This document shows positions 17,063 to 25,023 of a DNA stretch of 64,000 bases, in pieces; position 1 is the stretch's first letter, and the number at the start of each line of letters is the position of its first letter. The notes beneath the pieces were generated by a model. That model had not been told where the DNA came from. It saw only the letters and a list, made by a program, of their open reading frames with translations, and did no database searches. The position numbers and the translations under genes were made by a program. Origin of the DNA: Taklimakanibacter sp049323275 (GTDB lineage Bacteria > Pseudomonadota > Alphaproteobacteria > Rhizobiales > Aestuariivirgaceae); contig JBMOOM010000127.1 of assembly GCA_049323275.1 (NCBI GenBank), positions 1 through 64,000 on the forward strand, written 5' to 3'.

Positions 17063-17734
17063 ATGAGACTACTCGTCGTCGAAGACGATCCCGATCTGAA
17101 CCGTCAGCTGGTGACGGCGCTCACCGATGCCGGCTATGCCGTCGATACCGCCAAGGACGGCGAGGAGGGCCATTATCTGGGCGAGACCGAGCCCTATGAC
17201 GCGGTCATCCTGGATCTCGGCCTGCCGATCCTCGACGGCGTCAGCGTGCTCGAGAAATGGCGCCGCGCCGAGAAGAAGATGCCGGTGCTGATCCTCACCG
17301 CGCGCGACCGCTGGAGCGACAAGGTGCAGGGCTTCGATGCCGGCGCCGACGATTATGTCGCCAAGCCGTTCCACATGGAGGAGGTGCTGGCCCGCGTGCG
17401 CGCTCTGCTGCGCCGTTCCGCCGGCCATGCCACCAGCGAGATCTCCTGCGGGCCCCTGCTGCTCGACACCAAGAGTGCGCGCGTTACGGTCGACGGCCAT
17501 GCGATCAAGCTCACCTCGCTCGAATTCCGCCTGCTCGCTTATCTCATGCATCATAAGGGCAAGGTGGTGTCGCGCACCGAGCTGGTCGAGCATCTCTACG
17601 ACCAGGATTTCGACCGCGATTCGAACACCATCGAGGTGTTTGTCGGCCGTCTGCGCAAGAAGCTCGGCGTCGACGTGCTGAAGACCATCCGCGGCATGGG
17701 ATACTGCGTGTCCGAGCCGGATGATGCGGCGTAA
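17063..17734 (+). CDS. feuP: FeuP-like OmpR-family response regulator
   Basis: A 223-residue DNA-binding regulator. The receiver domain (1-115) has the acidic pocket ED(8-9), phospho-acceptor Asp 51 and Lys 101 in the KPF motif. The winged-helix domain (about 125-218) has the typical LTSLEFRLLAYLM and the long, characteristic DQDFDRDSNTIEVFVGRLR. These stretches agree with my memory of FeuP of S. meliloti, which activates the cyclic glucan exporter gene ndvA at low osmolarity. ndvA is not in view. feuQ overlaps its 3' end by 14 bases. A PhoP-like name would also fit. Confidence 0.87.
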   Translation: MRLLVVEDDPDLNRQLVTALTDAGYAVDTAKDGEEGHYLGETEPYDAVILDLGLPILDGVSVLEKWRRAEKKMPVLILTARDRWSDKVQGFDAGADDYVAKPFHMEEVLARVRALLRRSAGHATSEISCGPLLLDTKSARVTVDGHAIKLTSLEFRLLAYLMHHKGKVVSRTELVEHLYDQDFDRDSNTIEVFVGRLRKKLGVDVLKTIRGMGYCVSEPDDAA

Positions 17735-19100
17735 TTCACTCGCCCTCCGCCTTGTCGTCTCTTCCGCCATCGTCGCCATCGTTCTGCTCGTCAGCGCCGC
17801 CATCCTGCTGGCGAGCCTCTTTCAGGCGGCGCTCGAACGCAATTTCGATGCGCGGCTGCGCGCCGTCATGGATGGGCTTCTCGCCAATGTCGAGGTGAAC
17901 GAGGACGGCTCGCCCGCCATCCAGAGCGAGCTCGCCGATACGCGTTTCACTTTGCCCCTGTCGGGCTGGTACTGGCAGGTGACGCCCCCCAGCAAAGGTG
18001 TCGCCGATCTCGCTTCACCCTCGCTGCTCGAAAAGCGGCTCGAGCCCACCTCGGAGGATCTCGCCGACCGCGACGACGAGGGGCTTGCGCATTTCTATCT
18101 TTATGACGCGAACGGCACGCGTCTCCGGGTCATCGAGCAGCGCTACAAGCTCTACGACAAGGCCGATCAATATTCGTTCATGGTGGCGGGCAATTTCGAC
18201 GAGCTGAAGGTCGAGGCGACGGCCTTCCGCCAGACGCTGGTGGCCATGCTGACGCTCCTGGGACTGGGGCTTCTCATCGCCATCCTGGTCCAGGTGCGCT
18301 TCGGCCTGCGGCCGCTGCGGACATTGCAGAACCGGTTGACGGCGATCCGCGAGGGCAAGGCCGAACGTCTGGAAGGCTCGTATCCCGACGAGATCCAGCC
18401 GGTTGCCGACGAGCTCAATCTCCTCATCCAGTCCAATTCCGAGATCGTCGACCGGGCGCGCACGCAGGTCGGCAATCTCGCGCATGCGCTGAAGACACCG
18501 CTGAGCGTGCTGCATAACGAGGCCAAGCTGCAGCCCGGCTTCCTGGCCGACAAGGTGTCGGAGCAGACCCAGGTGATGCGCGACCAGGTCAATCTCTATC
18601 TCGACCGCGCGCGCCGCGCCGCCAGGGCCCAGACGCTGGGCTCGATCACCGAAGTGGAGCCGGTGCTGGCCGCGCTTGCCCGCACGCTGGAGCGCATTCA
18701 TCTCGACAAGGGCGTCACCATCGCCATCGACTGTCCGCGCGGCACCAAGTTCCGCGGCGAGAAACAGGATCTCGAGGAGATGGCCGGCAATCTTCTCGAC
18801 AATGCCTGCAAATGGGCGACGTCCCAGGTGAGCGTCGCGGTCGGTCCCAGCACCGATGCGCCGCCGGACGGCCGTCTGTGGATCGATCTGGTGGTGGGCG
18901 ATGACGGCCCGGGCCTCCCCGCCGACAAGCGCAAGGAAGCCCCGGTGCGCGGGCGCAGGCTGGACGAAACGAAACCAGGCTCGGGCCTGGGGCTCTCGAT
19001 CGTGTCCGAAACCGCGGCAATGTACAGTGGCGGCTTAAGTCTAGATCAATCAAAGCTTGGTGGTCTTGCCGTCAAGTTACGGCTTCCTGCGGTATTGTAG
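17721..19100 (+). CDS. feuQ: FeuQ-like sensor histidine kinase
   Basis: A 459-residue inner-membrane kinase. Membrane segments are at about 11-33 and 171-191, enclosing a periplasmic sensor domain of some 135 residues. The HAMP region follows, then the dimerisation helix with the unusual H-box GNLAHALKTPLS, phospho-acceptor His 255, as in PhoQ-type kinases. The ATPase domain has the N-box NLLDNACKW (Asn 361), the G1 box DDGPGLP and the G2 box GSGLGLSIV. Translation is coupled to feuP by a 14-base overlap (ATG 17721, or 17724). It presumably phosphorylates FeuP and may be restrained by the small secreted protein upstream. Confidence 0.88.
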   Translation: MMRRNSLALRLVVSSAIVAIVLLVSAAILLASLFQAALERNFDARLRAVMDGLLANVEVNEDGSPAIQSELADTRFTLPLSGWYWQVTPPSKGVADLASPSLLEKRLEPTSEDLADRDDEGLAHFYLYDANGTRLRVIEQRYKLYDKADQYSFMVAGNFDELKVEATAFRQTLVAMLTLLGLGLLIAILVQVRFGLRPLRTLQNRLTAIREGKAERLEGSYPDEIQPVADELNLLIQSNSEIVDRARTQVGNLAHALKTPLSVLHNEAKLQPGFLADKVSEQTQVMRDQVNLYLDRARRAARAQTLGSITEVEPVLAALARTLERIHLDKGVTIAIDCPRGTKFRGEKQDLEEMAGNLLDNACKWATSQVSVAVGPSTDAPPDGRLWIDLVVGDDGPGLPADKRKEAPVRGRRLDETKPGSGLGLSIVSETAAMYSGGLSLDQSKLGGLAVKLRLPAVL

Positions 19101-19621
19101 CTTGCGACCAAAGTCCACACATGTCCTTACTCCAGTGTAAGCACTTGAATTACTAAGATGAAATGACCGAGTCTAGCCTGATTGCAGGGCCGACACTGTG
19201 TAGTGGACTGAAAGTTATTTGATTTTCATGATATGTATTCTATTTTCAGCGCGCCCCTGTCCAAAGAGCAGCGCATGCACAAATTCAGGATAGGGAAGGC
19301 GCTTCAAATTTTTGGTGGTAATAGACAAGTTCGGTAGGGTGCTGTCTGCAAATTGCCCCCGGTCGCGGGCGCACTCCTATCGGGGGAGCGGGTCTTCTGG
19401 ACCCGCTCCCTTTTCAATTTGGCCTGACCGGTCAGAATATCCCTTTCCTCATTCTGACTTCATTTCATCCGAAATGAAATATATCTCCAGATTTCAACTA
19501 TAAGTTATTAGTTTTATTGTGCTGTTACGTATTTAAAATTGCGCTCCGACCAAGAAATACTTTAATAACCAAGATAATTCACAGTCGTGACTATTGAGAT
19601 TCGCGGTTCTTGGAGGAAGCT
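19101..19621. other. Gene-free interval, 521 bases, with an orphan terminator
   Basis: No convincing coding frame. The interval is AT-rich at both ends and holds a strong intrinsic terminator at 19384-19414, 284 bases beyond feuQ. The stretch before it may be a long feuQ 3' untranslated region or a separate small RNA. The last 100 bases, before the pilin gene, are AT-rich and presumably hold the pilus promoter. Confidence 0.6.
19384..19414 (+). terminator. Strong intrinsic terminator
   Basis: Perfect 11-base arms GGGAGCGGGTC and GACCCGCTCCC with a 5-base loop, then TTTT. The hairpin is unambiguous. It lies too far from feuQ (284 bases) to be its obvious terminator. Confidence 0.85.
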
Positions 19622-20131
19622 ATGCGTAATAACGTGCCAGCGTTGGCAGGGTTTGCAGTCTTGGCGTGTATCGGCCTCGCCGGAGCGGCGCAGGCGGCAT
19701 CGCCGGCCACCAGCAACCTGACGGTCACCATCACCATCACCAATGAATGCACCGCGGGCGCGACGACCCCTGTGGCCTTCGGCTCGCATGGCGTGCTGTC
19801 GGCTAATGTCGACGCTACCGGCACGATCTCGGTAACCTGCACCACGGGGGCGCCCTATACGATCAGCCTGAATGCGGGCACCGGCGGCGGCACCACCACG
19901 ACCCGCAAGATGGCGGGTACCGGCCCGGCCACCGGCTCGACCGTCGATTACAAGCTCTTCAGCGACAGCGCGCGCACCTTGAACTGGGGCAACACCTCGG
20001 GCGAGATCGTTTCCCGAACCGGAACCGGCTCACTCGAGACGATCGATGTCTACGGTCGCGTGCCGCCCGCCGCGACGACTCCGGTCGCCGGCAGCTACAG
20101 CGACACCGTGCAGGTCTCAATCGCCTACTGA
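19622..20131 (+). CDS. Csu-type pilin subunit (spore coat U domain)
   Basis: A 169-residue secreted subunit, probably the main shaft protein of an archaic (sigma-clade) chaperone-usher pilus. A signal peptide covers residues 1-24 (LAGFAVLACIGLAGAAQA). The mature part is a single SCPU domain: a donor-strand-like N-terminal segment NLTVTITITNECT, then VAFGSHGVLSANVDATGTISVTC and the terminal GSYSDTVQVSIAY. Two cysteines (ECT, TCT) probably form a disulfide. ATG 19622 is preceded by GGAGG at 7 bases' distance, which excludes the longer frame from 19610. First gene of the pilus operon. Confidence 0.9.
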   Translation: MRNNVPALAGFAVLACIGLAGAAQAASPATSNLTVTITITNECTAGATTPVAFGSHGVLSANVDATGTISVTCTTGAPYTISLNAGTGGGTTTTRKMAGTGPATGSTVDYKLFSDSARTLNWGNTSGEIVSRTGTGSLETIDVYGRVPPAATTPVAGSYSDTVQVSIAY

Positions 20132-20141
20132 CGCGGCCGCC

Positions 20142-20870
20142 ATGCCGAATTCCATCACAGCGACATTGGCCGCCATTGCATTTGGTTGTATTGCCGCCGC
20201 AACGGCCGGCAACGCCGGAACGCTCAGCGTCTCGCCGACCCTGATCGACCAGAAGGCACCGGCCAGCACGGCCGCCCTGACAGTCCAGACGCTGGGCAAG
20301 GAGCCTATGCGGGTCCAGGTGCGCCTTTTCCGCTGGCTCCAGGTCGATGGCCAGGATCGGCTGGAGCCGACCCGTGACGTCGTCGCGAGCCCGCCCATGC
20401 TGAAGGTTGCTCCAGGCACGGATTATACGGTGCGCATCGTCCGCACCGCGAAGCGCCCGGTGACCGGAGAGGAGAGCTATCGGCTGCTGGTCGACCAGCT
20501 GCCCGAGCCCAAGGACAAGAAGGCCAATCAGGTAACGCTCGTGATCCGGCACTCGATCCCGGTATTCTTCAGCACCGGCGACGAGAATCCGGCGGCGATC
20601 ACCTGGAGCGCCGTCAAGGCGGGCAAGGGTTTGGTGCTCACCGCGCGCAATAACGGCGACCACCGGTTCAAGCTCACCAATCTCGTGGTGAAGAGCGGAG
20701 CGGGCAAGTTGCTGCGCCGGATCGACGGTCTGGCCGGCTATGTGCTCGGCCATTCCACCATGAGCTGGACGATGACCGGGCAGGTGGCGCCCGGCAGCGC
20801 CCTCGACATTGCAGGACAGGGAGAAGGCGAACCCTTCCATGGAACGAGCTTGGTCAAGCCGTCTCCATAA
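20142..20870 (+). CDS. Periplasmic pilus chaperone (PapD-like, CsuC type)
   Basis: A 242-residue periplasmic chaperone that folds and caps pilin subunits by donor-strand complementation. Signal peptide: ITATLAAIAFGCIAAATAGNAG. The two immunoglobulin-like domains are visible; the N-terminal one has LSVSPTLIDQKAP, then VQVRLFRW and SYRLLVDQLPEP, followed by VTLVIRHSIPVFF, the hydrophobic G1 strand that inserts into subunits. I place the start at ATG 20142, because earlier codons in the frame belong to the pilin gene and would spoil the signal peptide. The 3' end overlaps the usher gene by 32 bases. Confidence 0.9.
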   Translation: MPNSITATLAAIAFGCIAAATAGNAGTLSVSPTLIDQKAPASTAALTVQTLGKEPMRVQVRLFRWLQVDGQDRLEPTRDVVASPPMLKVAPGTDYTVRIVRTAKRPVTGEESYRLLVDQLPEPKDKKANQVTLVIRHSIPVFFSTGDENPAAITWSAVKAGKGLVLTARNNGDHRFKLTNLVVKSGAGKLLRRIDGLAGYVLGHSTMSWTMTGQVAPGSALDIAGQGEGEPFHGTSLVKPSP

Positions 20871-23328
20871 AGTCATCGCCGTCGGTCTCTGGTTGCTTGG
20901 TCCTTTGTCGATCGCCGCTCACTCGGATGAGCCGGCGAAAGGCGATCGGCTGCCCATAACCGACTCGGCGATGCGTGCGGCGGTGATTCCCGAAACGGAA
21001 GCCACCGATATGGAGTCTGTTGCCGCGTCCCTGCCGCAGCCGGCAGGGCTGCAGCTCGAGGCTTTCATCAATGGCGTCTCGACCGGGCTCATCGGCGCCT
21101 TCCGGATGAACGCGGACGGTTCACTCTCGATCGCGCCCGATGAGCTGCGCGAGCTGGGCCTCATTCCCGATCCGGCGGCGCTCGCGGCCGACGGCACGAT
21201 CGATCTGAAGCGCCTGCCGGATGTCTCTTACGCCTATGACGAAGCCACCCAGTCGATCAGCTTCACCGCCGCCGACCGCCGGCGCGTTGCCCGCAAGGTC
21301 GGCCCCGAGCGCGGCGAAGGGGAAGAGGGGATGGCGGTCGAGCGCGGCTTCGGCGCATTGATGAACTATACTTTGAGCGCCAATTTTGACAGCGCCGATT
21401 ATTGGGATCTGCCGGAGTATAACGGCCTCTTCAGCTATTTCGATCTTCGCCTCTTCACTGCCTGGGGAACGCTCGACAGTTCGTTCTCGGCGCGCAGCGA
21501 TCCTCCGGAGGATGGCGATTACGCGACACGTCTCGATACCGCCTGGCGCTATTCCGACCCGCAGACGCTCAGAACCTATGTCGCCGGCGATTTCATTTCG
21601 GGCGGGCTTGCCTGGACGCGGCCGATCCGTATGGGCGGTGTGCAGATCCGGCGCAATTTTAGCCTGCGGCCGGATCTGGTGACGATTCCGGTGCCGGAGC
21701 TGGCGGGCTCAGCGGCGGTCCCGTCCGCCGTCGACATCTATCTGAACGGCATCAAAAGCTATTCCAGCGACGTGCCGAGCGGCCCGTTCGTGGTCGACGG
21801 GCTGCCCGCCATCACCGGCCCCGGTCTCGCCCGCGTGGTCGTGCGCGACACCACCACCGGCCAGGAAACCGAAACGCAGGTCGCCTTCTATGCTTCGGCG
21901 CTGCTGCTGCGGCCAGGGCTCGCCGATTACGCGCTCGAGGCGGGATTCGCGCGCCGCGACTACGGCATCGAATCGGATTCTTATGATGGCGCGCCCATCG
22001 CCAGCGCCAGTCTGCGTTATGGCCTCAGCGAACGGCTGACGCTGGAAAGTCACGGCGAAGCCGGCGCCGGGCTCGTGAATGGCGGCGCCGGCCTCGCCTT
22101 GGGGCTGGGCGGCTGGGGCGTCGGCAGCCTGGCCGGAGCGGCGAGCAGCTGGGACGGCGACGCCGGTTTCCTGGTTTCCGCCTCGCTCGATGCGGCGCTC
22201 CTCGCCGACTGGCGGATCTATCTCCGCAGCCAGAGGACGTTCGGCACCTATCAGGATCTTGCCTCGGTGACGGCCGATCTCGACGAGGATTCAGAGTTCT
22301 TCTTTTCGGCGCGCCCACCGAAGGCCCTCGATCAGATCTCGCTCGCCATTCCGCTCAAATTCGACACCGACGCCTCGACGATCAATTTGAGCTTCACGCA
22401 TCTCGAGGATGAAGAGAGCGACTCCAAAGTGGTGAGCCTGTCTTATGACCGGCCGCTTTTTGCCCAATGCAATTTTTTCGCCACCGCTTATGCCGATATC
22501 GAAGACACGGAGGACAATGGCGCCTATGCCGGGGTGTCGATGCAATGGGGCGGCAATATCACCACCGCCGTCGGTGTCGAGCATAGTGCCGGCCGCACCA
22601 CCGCCTTCGTCGACGCGATCAAGCCCGATCAGGATGTCGAGGGAAGTTATGGCTGGCGGGTGCGCGCCGCCGCGGGCGAAACGGTGAACACGCAGGCGGC
22701 CGCATCCTATGTCGCGCGACACGCGCGGTTCGTGGCCGGCGTTCAGCAATATGACCACACCGTCAATGCCTCGGCCCAGATCGAGGGGGCAGTGGTGGCC
22801 GCCGACGGCGATGTTTTCCTGACGCGCCAGGTCGATGATTCCTTCGCCATCGTCGATGTCGGCGCCCCGGACGTCGAGGTGATGGCCGCCAATCGTCCCG
22901 TCGGCACCTCGGGCAGCTCGGGCAAGGTCATCGTGCCGCGGCTCACCGCTTATGAAAGGACACGCATCGCCATCGACCCGCAGAATCTTCCGGTCGATGC
23001 CGATGTGCCGGAAACCAGCCGGATGGTGCTGCCGGCCGACAAAACCGGCGTCGTCGTCGCCTTCAAGGCAAAAGCGGAAAGCGCATCGGCGCTCGTGCAG
23101 TTCGTCGATCGGCGCAATCAGCCGCTGGAAGCGGGTCTTGCCGGCCGGGCCGAAGGCGCGACGGAGGATTTCGTCGTCGGTTACGATGGCGAGGCCTACA
23201 TCACCAGACTCGCCGCGACAAACTCCGTGACCATCGACCTCGCCGATGGGACGCAATGCCGGGCCGATTTCGTGTTCAGCAGGCGTCCGGGCGAACAGCA
23301 GCTCGTGTCGGGAGTGCCTTGCTTATGA
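20839..23328 (+). CDS. Outer-membrane pilus usher (CsuD type)
   Basis: An 829-residue outer-membrane protein that recruits chaperone-subunit complexes and secretes the pilus. The signal peptide includes VIAVGLWLLGPLSIAAHSD. The N-terminal periplasmic domain (about 60-150) has LQLEAFINGVSTGL; the 24-strand barrel follows with the plug region (VPSAVDIYLNGIKSY at about 295); the C-terminal domain ends in a Cys-containing segment (QCRADFVF, then GVPCL). Length and ending fit archaic ushers. ATG 20839 is preceded by GGGAGAAGG; the frame opens earlier only with a TTG. Its stop overlaps the tip-subunit start (ATGA). Confidence 0.92.
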   Translation: MERAWSSRLHKVIAVGLWLLGPLSIAAHSDEPAKGDRLPITDSAMRAAVIPETEATDMESVAASLPQPAGLQLEAFINGVSTGLIGAFRMNADGSLSIAPDELRELGLIPDPAALAADGTIDLKRLPDVSYAYDEATQSISFTAADRRRVARKVGPERGEGEEGMAVERGFGALMNYTLSANFDSADYWDLPEYNGLFSYFDLRLFTAWGTLDSSFSARSDPPEDGDYATRLDTAWRYSDPQTLRTYVAGDFISGGLAWTRPIRMGGVQIRRNFSLRPDLVTIPVPELAGSAAVPSAVDIYLNGIKSYSSDVPSGPFVVDGLPAITGPGLARVVVRDTTTGQETETQVAFYASALLLRPGLADYALEAGFARRDYGIESDSYDGAPIASASLRYGLSERLTLESHGEAGAGLVNGGAGLALGLGGWGVGSLAGAASSWDGDAGFLVSASLDAALLADWRIYLRSQRTFGTYQDLASVTADLDEDSEFFFSARPPKALDQISLAIPLKFDTDASTINLSFTHLEDEESDSKVVSLSYDRPLFAQCNFFATAYADIEDTEDNGAYAGVSMQWGGNITTAVGVEHSAGRTTAFVDAIKPDQDVEGSYGWRVRAAAGETVNTQAAASYVARHARFVAGVQQYDHTVNASAQIEGAVVAADGDVFLTRQVDDSFAIVDVGAPDVEVMAANRPVGTSGSSGKVIVPRLTAYERTRIAIDPQNLPVDADVPETSRMVLPADKTGVVVAFKAKAESASALVQFVDRRNQPLEAGLAGRAEGATEDFVVGYDGEAYITRLAATNSVTIDLADGTQCRADFVFSRRPGEQQLVSGVPCL

Positions 23329-24305
23329 AGCGCTTCGTGTTGTCGCTGCTCTTTGCCTTGATGACCTTGATATCCGTCACCTCGCGCGCCGAAGCGTTGA
23401 GCTGCACCGCCAGCATGATTTCGCCGGTCGTATTCACAGGGCTCGACATCCTTTCCGGCGCGTCGGTGGATGCCTCTTCGACGCTGACCGTCGAATGCAC
23501 GGTGAACTCGCTCGACGGCATCGTCGGTTCGTTGCTCACCGTCACCATCTGCCCTAATATCGGCCAGGGCAGCGGAGGTTCCGCCTCCGGCGTCCGGCGC
23601 CTGGTTTCCGGCGGCAATATCCTCAACTACAACATCTTTCAGGATTCGAACCGCTCGGTTCCCTGGGGCCATGTATCCTTTCCGGCCCTCGGCACGGTTC
23701 CGCCGATGACGCTGCAGGTGACAGTGCCGCCATTGCTCGGAACCAACACCGCCTCGGTGTCGCGCGATGTCTATTTTCGCTTGTTCGGCTCGCAGCAGAC
23801 GGCGCCTCCGGGCACCTATCAGTCGAGCTTCGCCGGATCGCCCGATACCACCATATCGATCGGCCTGGGCCTCTTGGGATGCGCGGGACTGCTCAGCCAA
23901 TCGACCACCGCCAATTTCACCGTCCGGGCGATCATCGACAAGAACTGTACGGTCACCACGCAAAGCGTGAATTTCGGAAGCGTCGGTTTTCTGTCCGCCA
24001 ATGTCGACGGGACCGGCCAGGTGCGCGTCACCTGTACTCTGTCGACCGGCTATAGCGTAGGTCTTGGCGTCGGCAGCTTCACCCCATCGACGCGACAGAT
24101 GACGAACGGCTCGAATATCATCGTCTATGGGCTGTATCAGGATATTGCCCGAAGCCAGGGCTGGGGCAATACGACCGGCCTGATGCCGACCGGCACCGGT
24201 ACCGGCCTCACTCAGAACTATACCGTCTTTGGCCGCGTGGCGCCGCAGACGACGCCGCCGGCCGGAACCTACAATGACACCGTGGCGGTCACCGTCACCT
24301 ATTGA
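23325..24305 (+). CDS. Two-domain spore coat U protein, putative pilus tip adhesin
   Basis: A 326-residue exported protein with a signal peptide (FVLSLLFALMTLISVTSRAEA) and two SCPU domains, about 28-185 and 200-326. The second resembles the pilin (VNFGSVGFLSANVDGTGQVRVTC; AGTYNDTVAVTVTY); the first is more diverged (LSCTASMISPVVFTGLDI). A two-domain SCPU subunit at the end of the operon is the pattern of CsuE, the tip adhesin of Acinetobacter Csu pili, whose hydrophobic finger loops bind surfaces. Which surface is bound here cannot be told. Translation is coupled to the usher. Confidence 0.86.
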   Translation: MKRFVLSLLFALMTLISVTSRAEALSCTASMISPVVFTGLDILSGASVDASSTLTVECTVNSLDGIVGSLLTVTICPNIGQGSGGSASGVRRLVSGGNILNYNIFQDSNRSVPWGHVSFPALGTVPPMTLQVTVPPLLGTNTASVSRDVYFRLFGSQQTAPPGTYQSSFAGSPDTTISIGLGLLGCAGLLSQSTTANFTVRAIIDKNCTVTTQSVNFGSVGFLSANVDGTGQVRVTCTLSTGYSVGLGVGSFTPSTRQMTNGSNIIVYGLYQDIARSQGWGNTTGLMPTGTGTGLTQNYTVFGRVAPQTTPPAGTYNDTVAVTVTY

Positions 24306-24312
24306 ACGATGA

Positions 24313-24990
24313 TCACGGCCTGGCGAGCCTCGATCTGTGCGAGTTCATCCATACGACGCGGGCCTCCGCGGTGCCGACATTCCGGTAGCTGTGCGGCAGG
24401 CTCGAATTGAAGAAGAACGAGCCGCCGGGGCCTAGAAGATGCACGCGGCCATCGACAGTCAGCTCCAGATAGCCCGTCACCACATAGCCCACTTCCTCGC
24501 CCGAATGCGAATAGCTGCCCGATGAGCCGCCGCCCGGCGGAATGACATGCACATTGGCGTCGATGGTGCGCGTTTCGCCCGCCGGCACCATGCGCTCGAG
24601 CATGACGTCCGGCACCTTGCCGGCGCCGGCGCCCAGCGACAGCACCGGCCGCTCGCCGTTGTTGTAGAGCGTCACCGGCTCGAGGCTCTTGCCGCCGAAG
24701 AGGCCGGCATAGTTCGTGCCCAGCGCATCGGCGATGCCGAGCAGCACCGACAGCGACGGTGTGATGTGATTGCGCTCGATCTTGGACAACAGGCTTTCCG
24801 AGCAGCCGACCTTGTCGCCGAGCTGCTTGAGCGTGAGCTTCTTGAGCTTGCGCGCATGGCGGATGCGGGCGCCCAGCTCCTCGATACGGTCTCTCTTGTT
24901 GTCATGGGCAAGCATGCCGGCAGGATGGCGGAATGTCCCGCTGGCCGCAATCGCCTTTTTGATTGACAGTCGGGTAAATTTTCCGTTCAT
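24313..24990 (-). CDS. XRE-family regulator with C-terminal cupin domain
   Basis: A 225-residue transcription factor. The Cro/C1-type helix-turn-helix spans about residues 36-95 (LGARIRHARKLKKLTLKQLG, SESLLSKIERN). A cupin_2 barrel covers about 145-215, with SGEEVGYVVTGYLEL and GPGGSFFFNSSLPHSYRN. Such XRE-cupin proteins usually sense a small metabolite of the neighbouring pathway. It is transcribed away from the peptide ABC transporter operon (divergent starts 33 bases apart), so it probably controls that operon and itself. The start is unsure: ATG 24990 has no Shine-Dalgarno, and ATG 24915 is possible. Confidence 0.88.
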   Translation of the reverse strand: MNGKFTRLSIKKAIAASGTFRHPAGMLAHDNKRDRIEELGARIRHARKLKKLTLKQLGDKVGCSESLLSKIERNHITPSLSVLLGIADALGTNYAGLFGGKSLEPVTLYNNGERPVLSLGAGAGKVPDVMLERMVPAGETRTIDANVHVIPPGGGSSGSYSHSGEEVGYVVTGYLELTVDGRVHLLGPGGSFFFNSSLPHSYRNVGTAEARVVWMNSHRSRLARP

Positions 24991-25003
24991 TCAAGTCCGT
25001 TCA
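24983..25003. promoter_or_regulatory. Direct repeat in the XRE/ABC divergent region
   Basis: CCGTTCA occurs at 24983-24989 and again at 24997-25003, 14 bases apart, overlapping the regulator's annotated start and about 20 bases before the binding-protein gene. It could be an operator, but so short a repeat may be chance. Confidence 0.25.
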
Positions 25004-25023
25004 AGTTTTGGGGAGGCATCGCA

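Noticed and set aside
19312..19503. A 63-codon frame through the orphan terminator
   Set aside because: It runs straight through a strong terminator, has no ribosome site and no familiar sequence.
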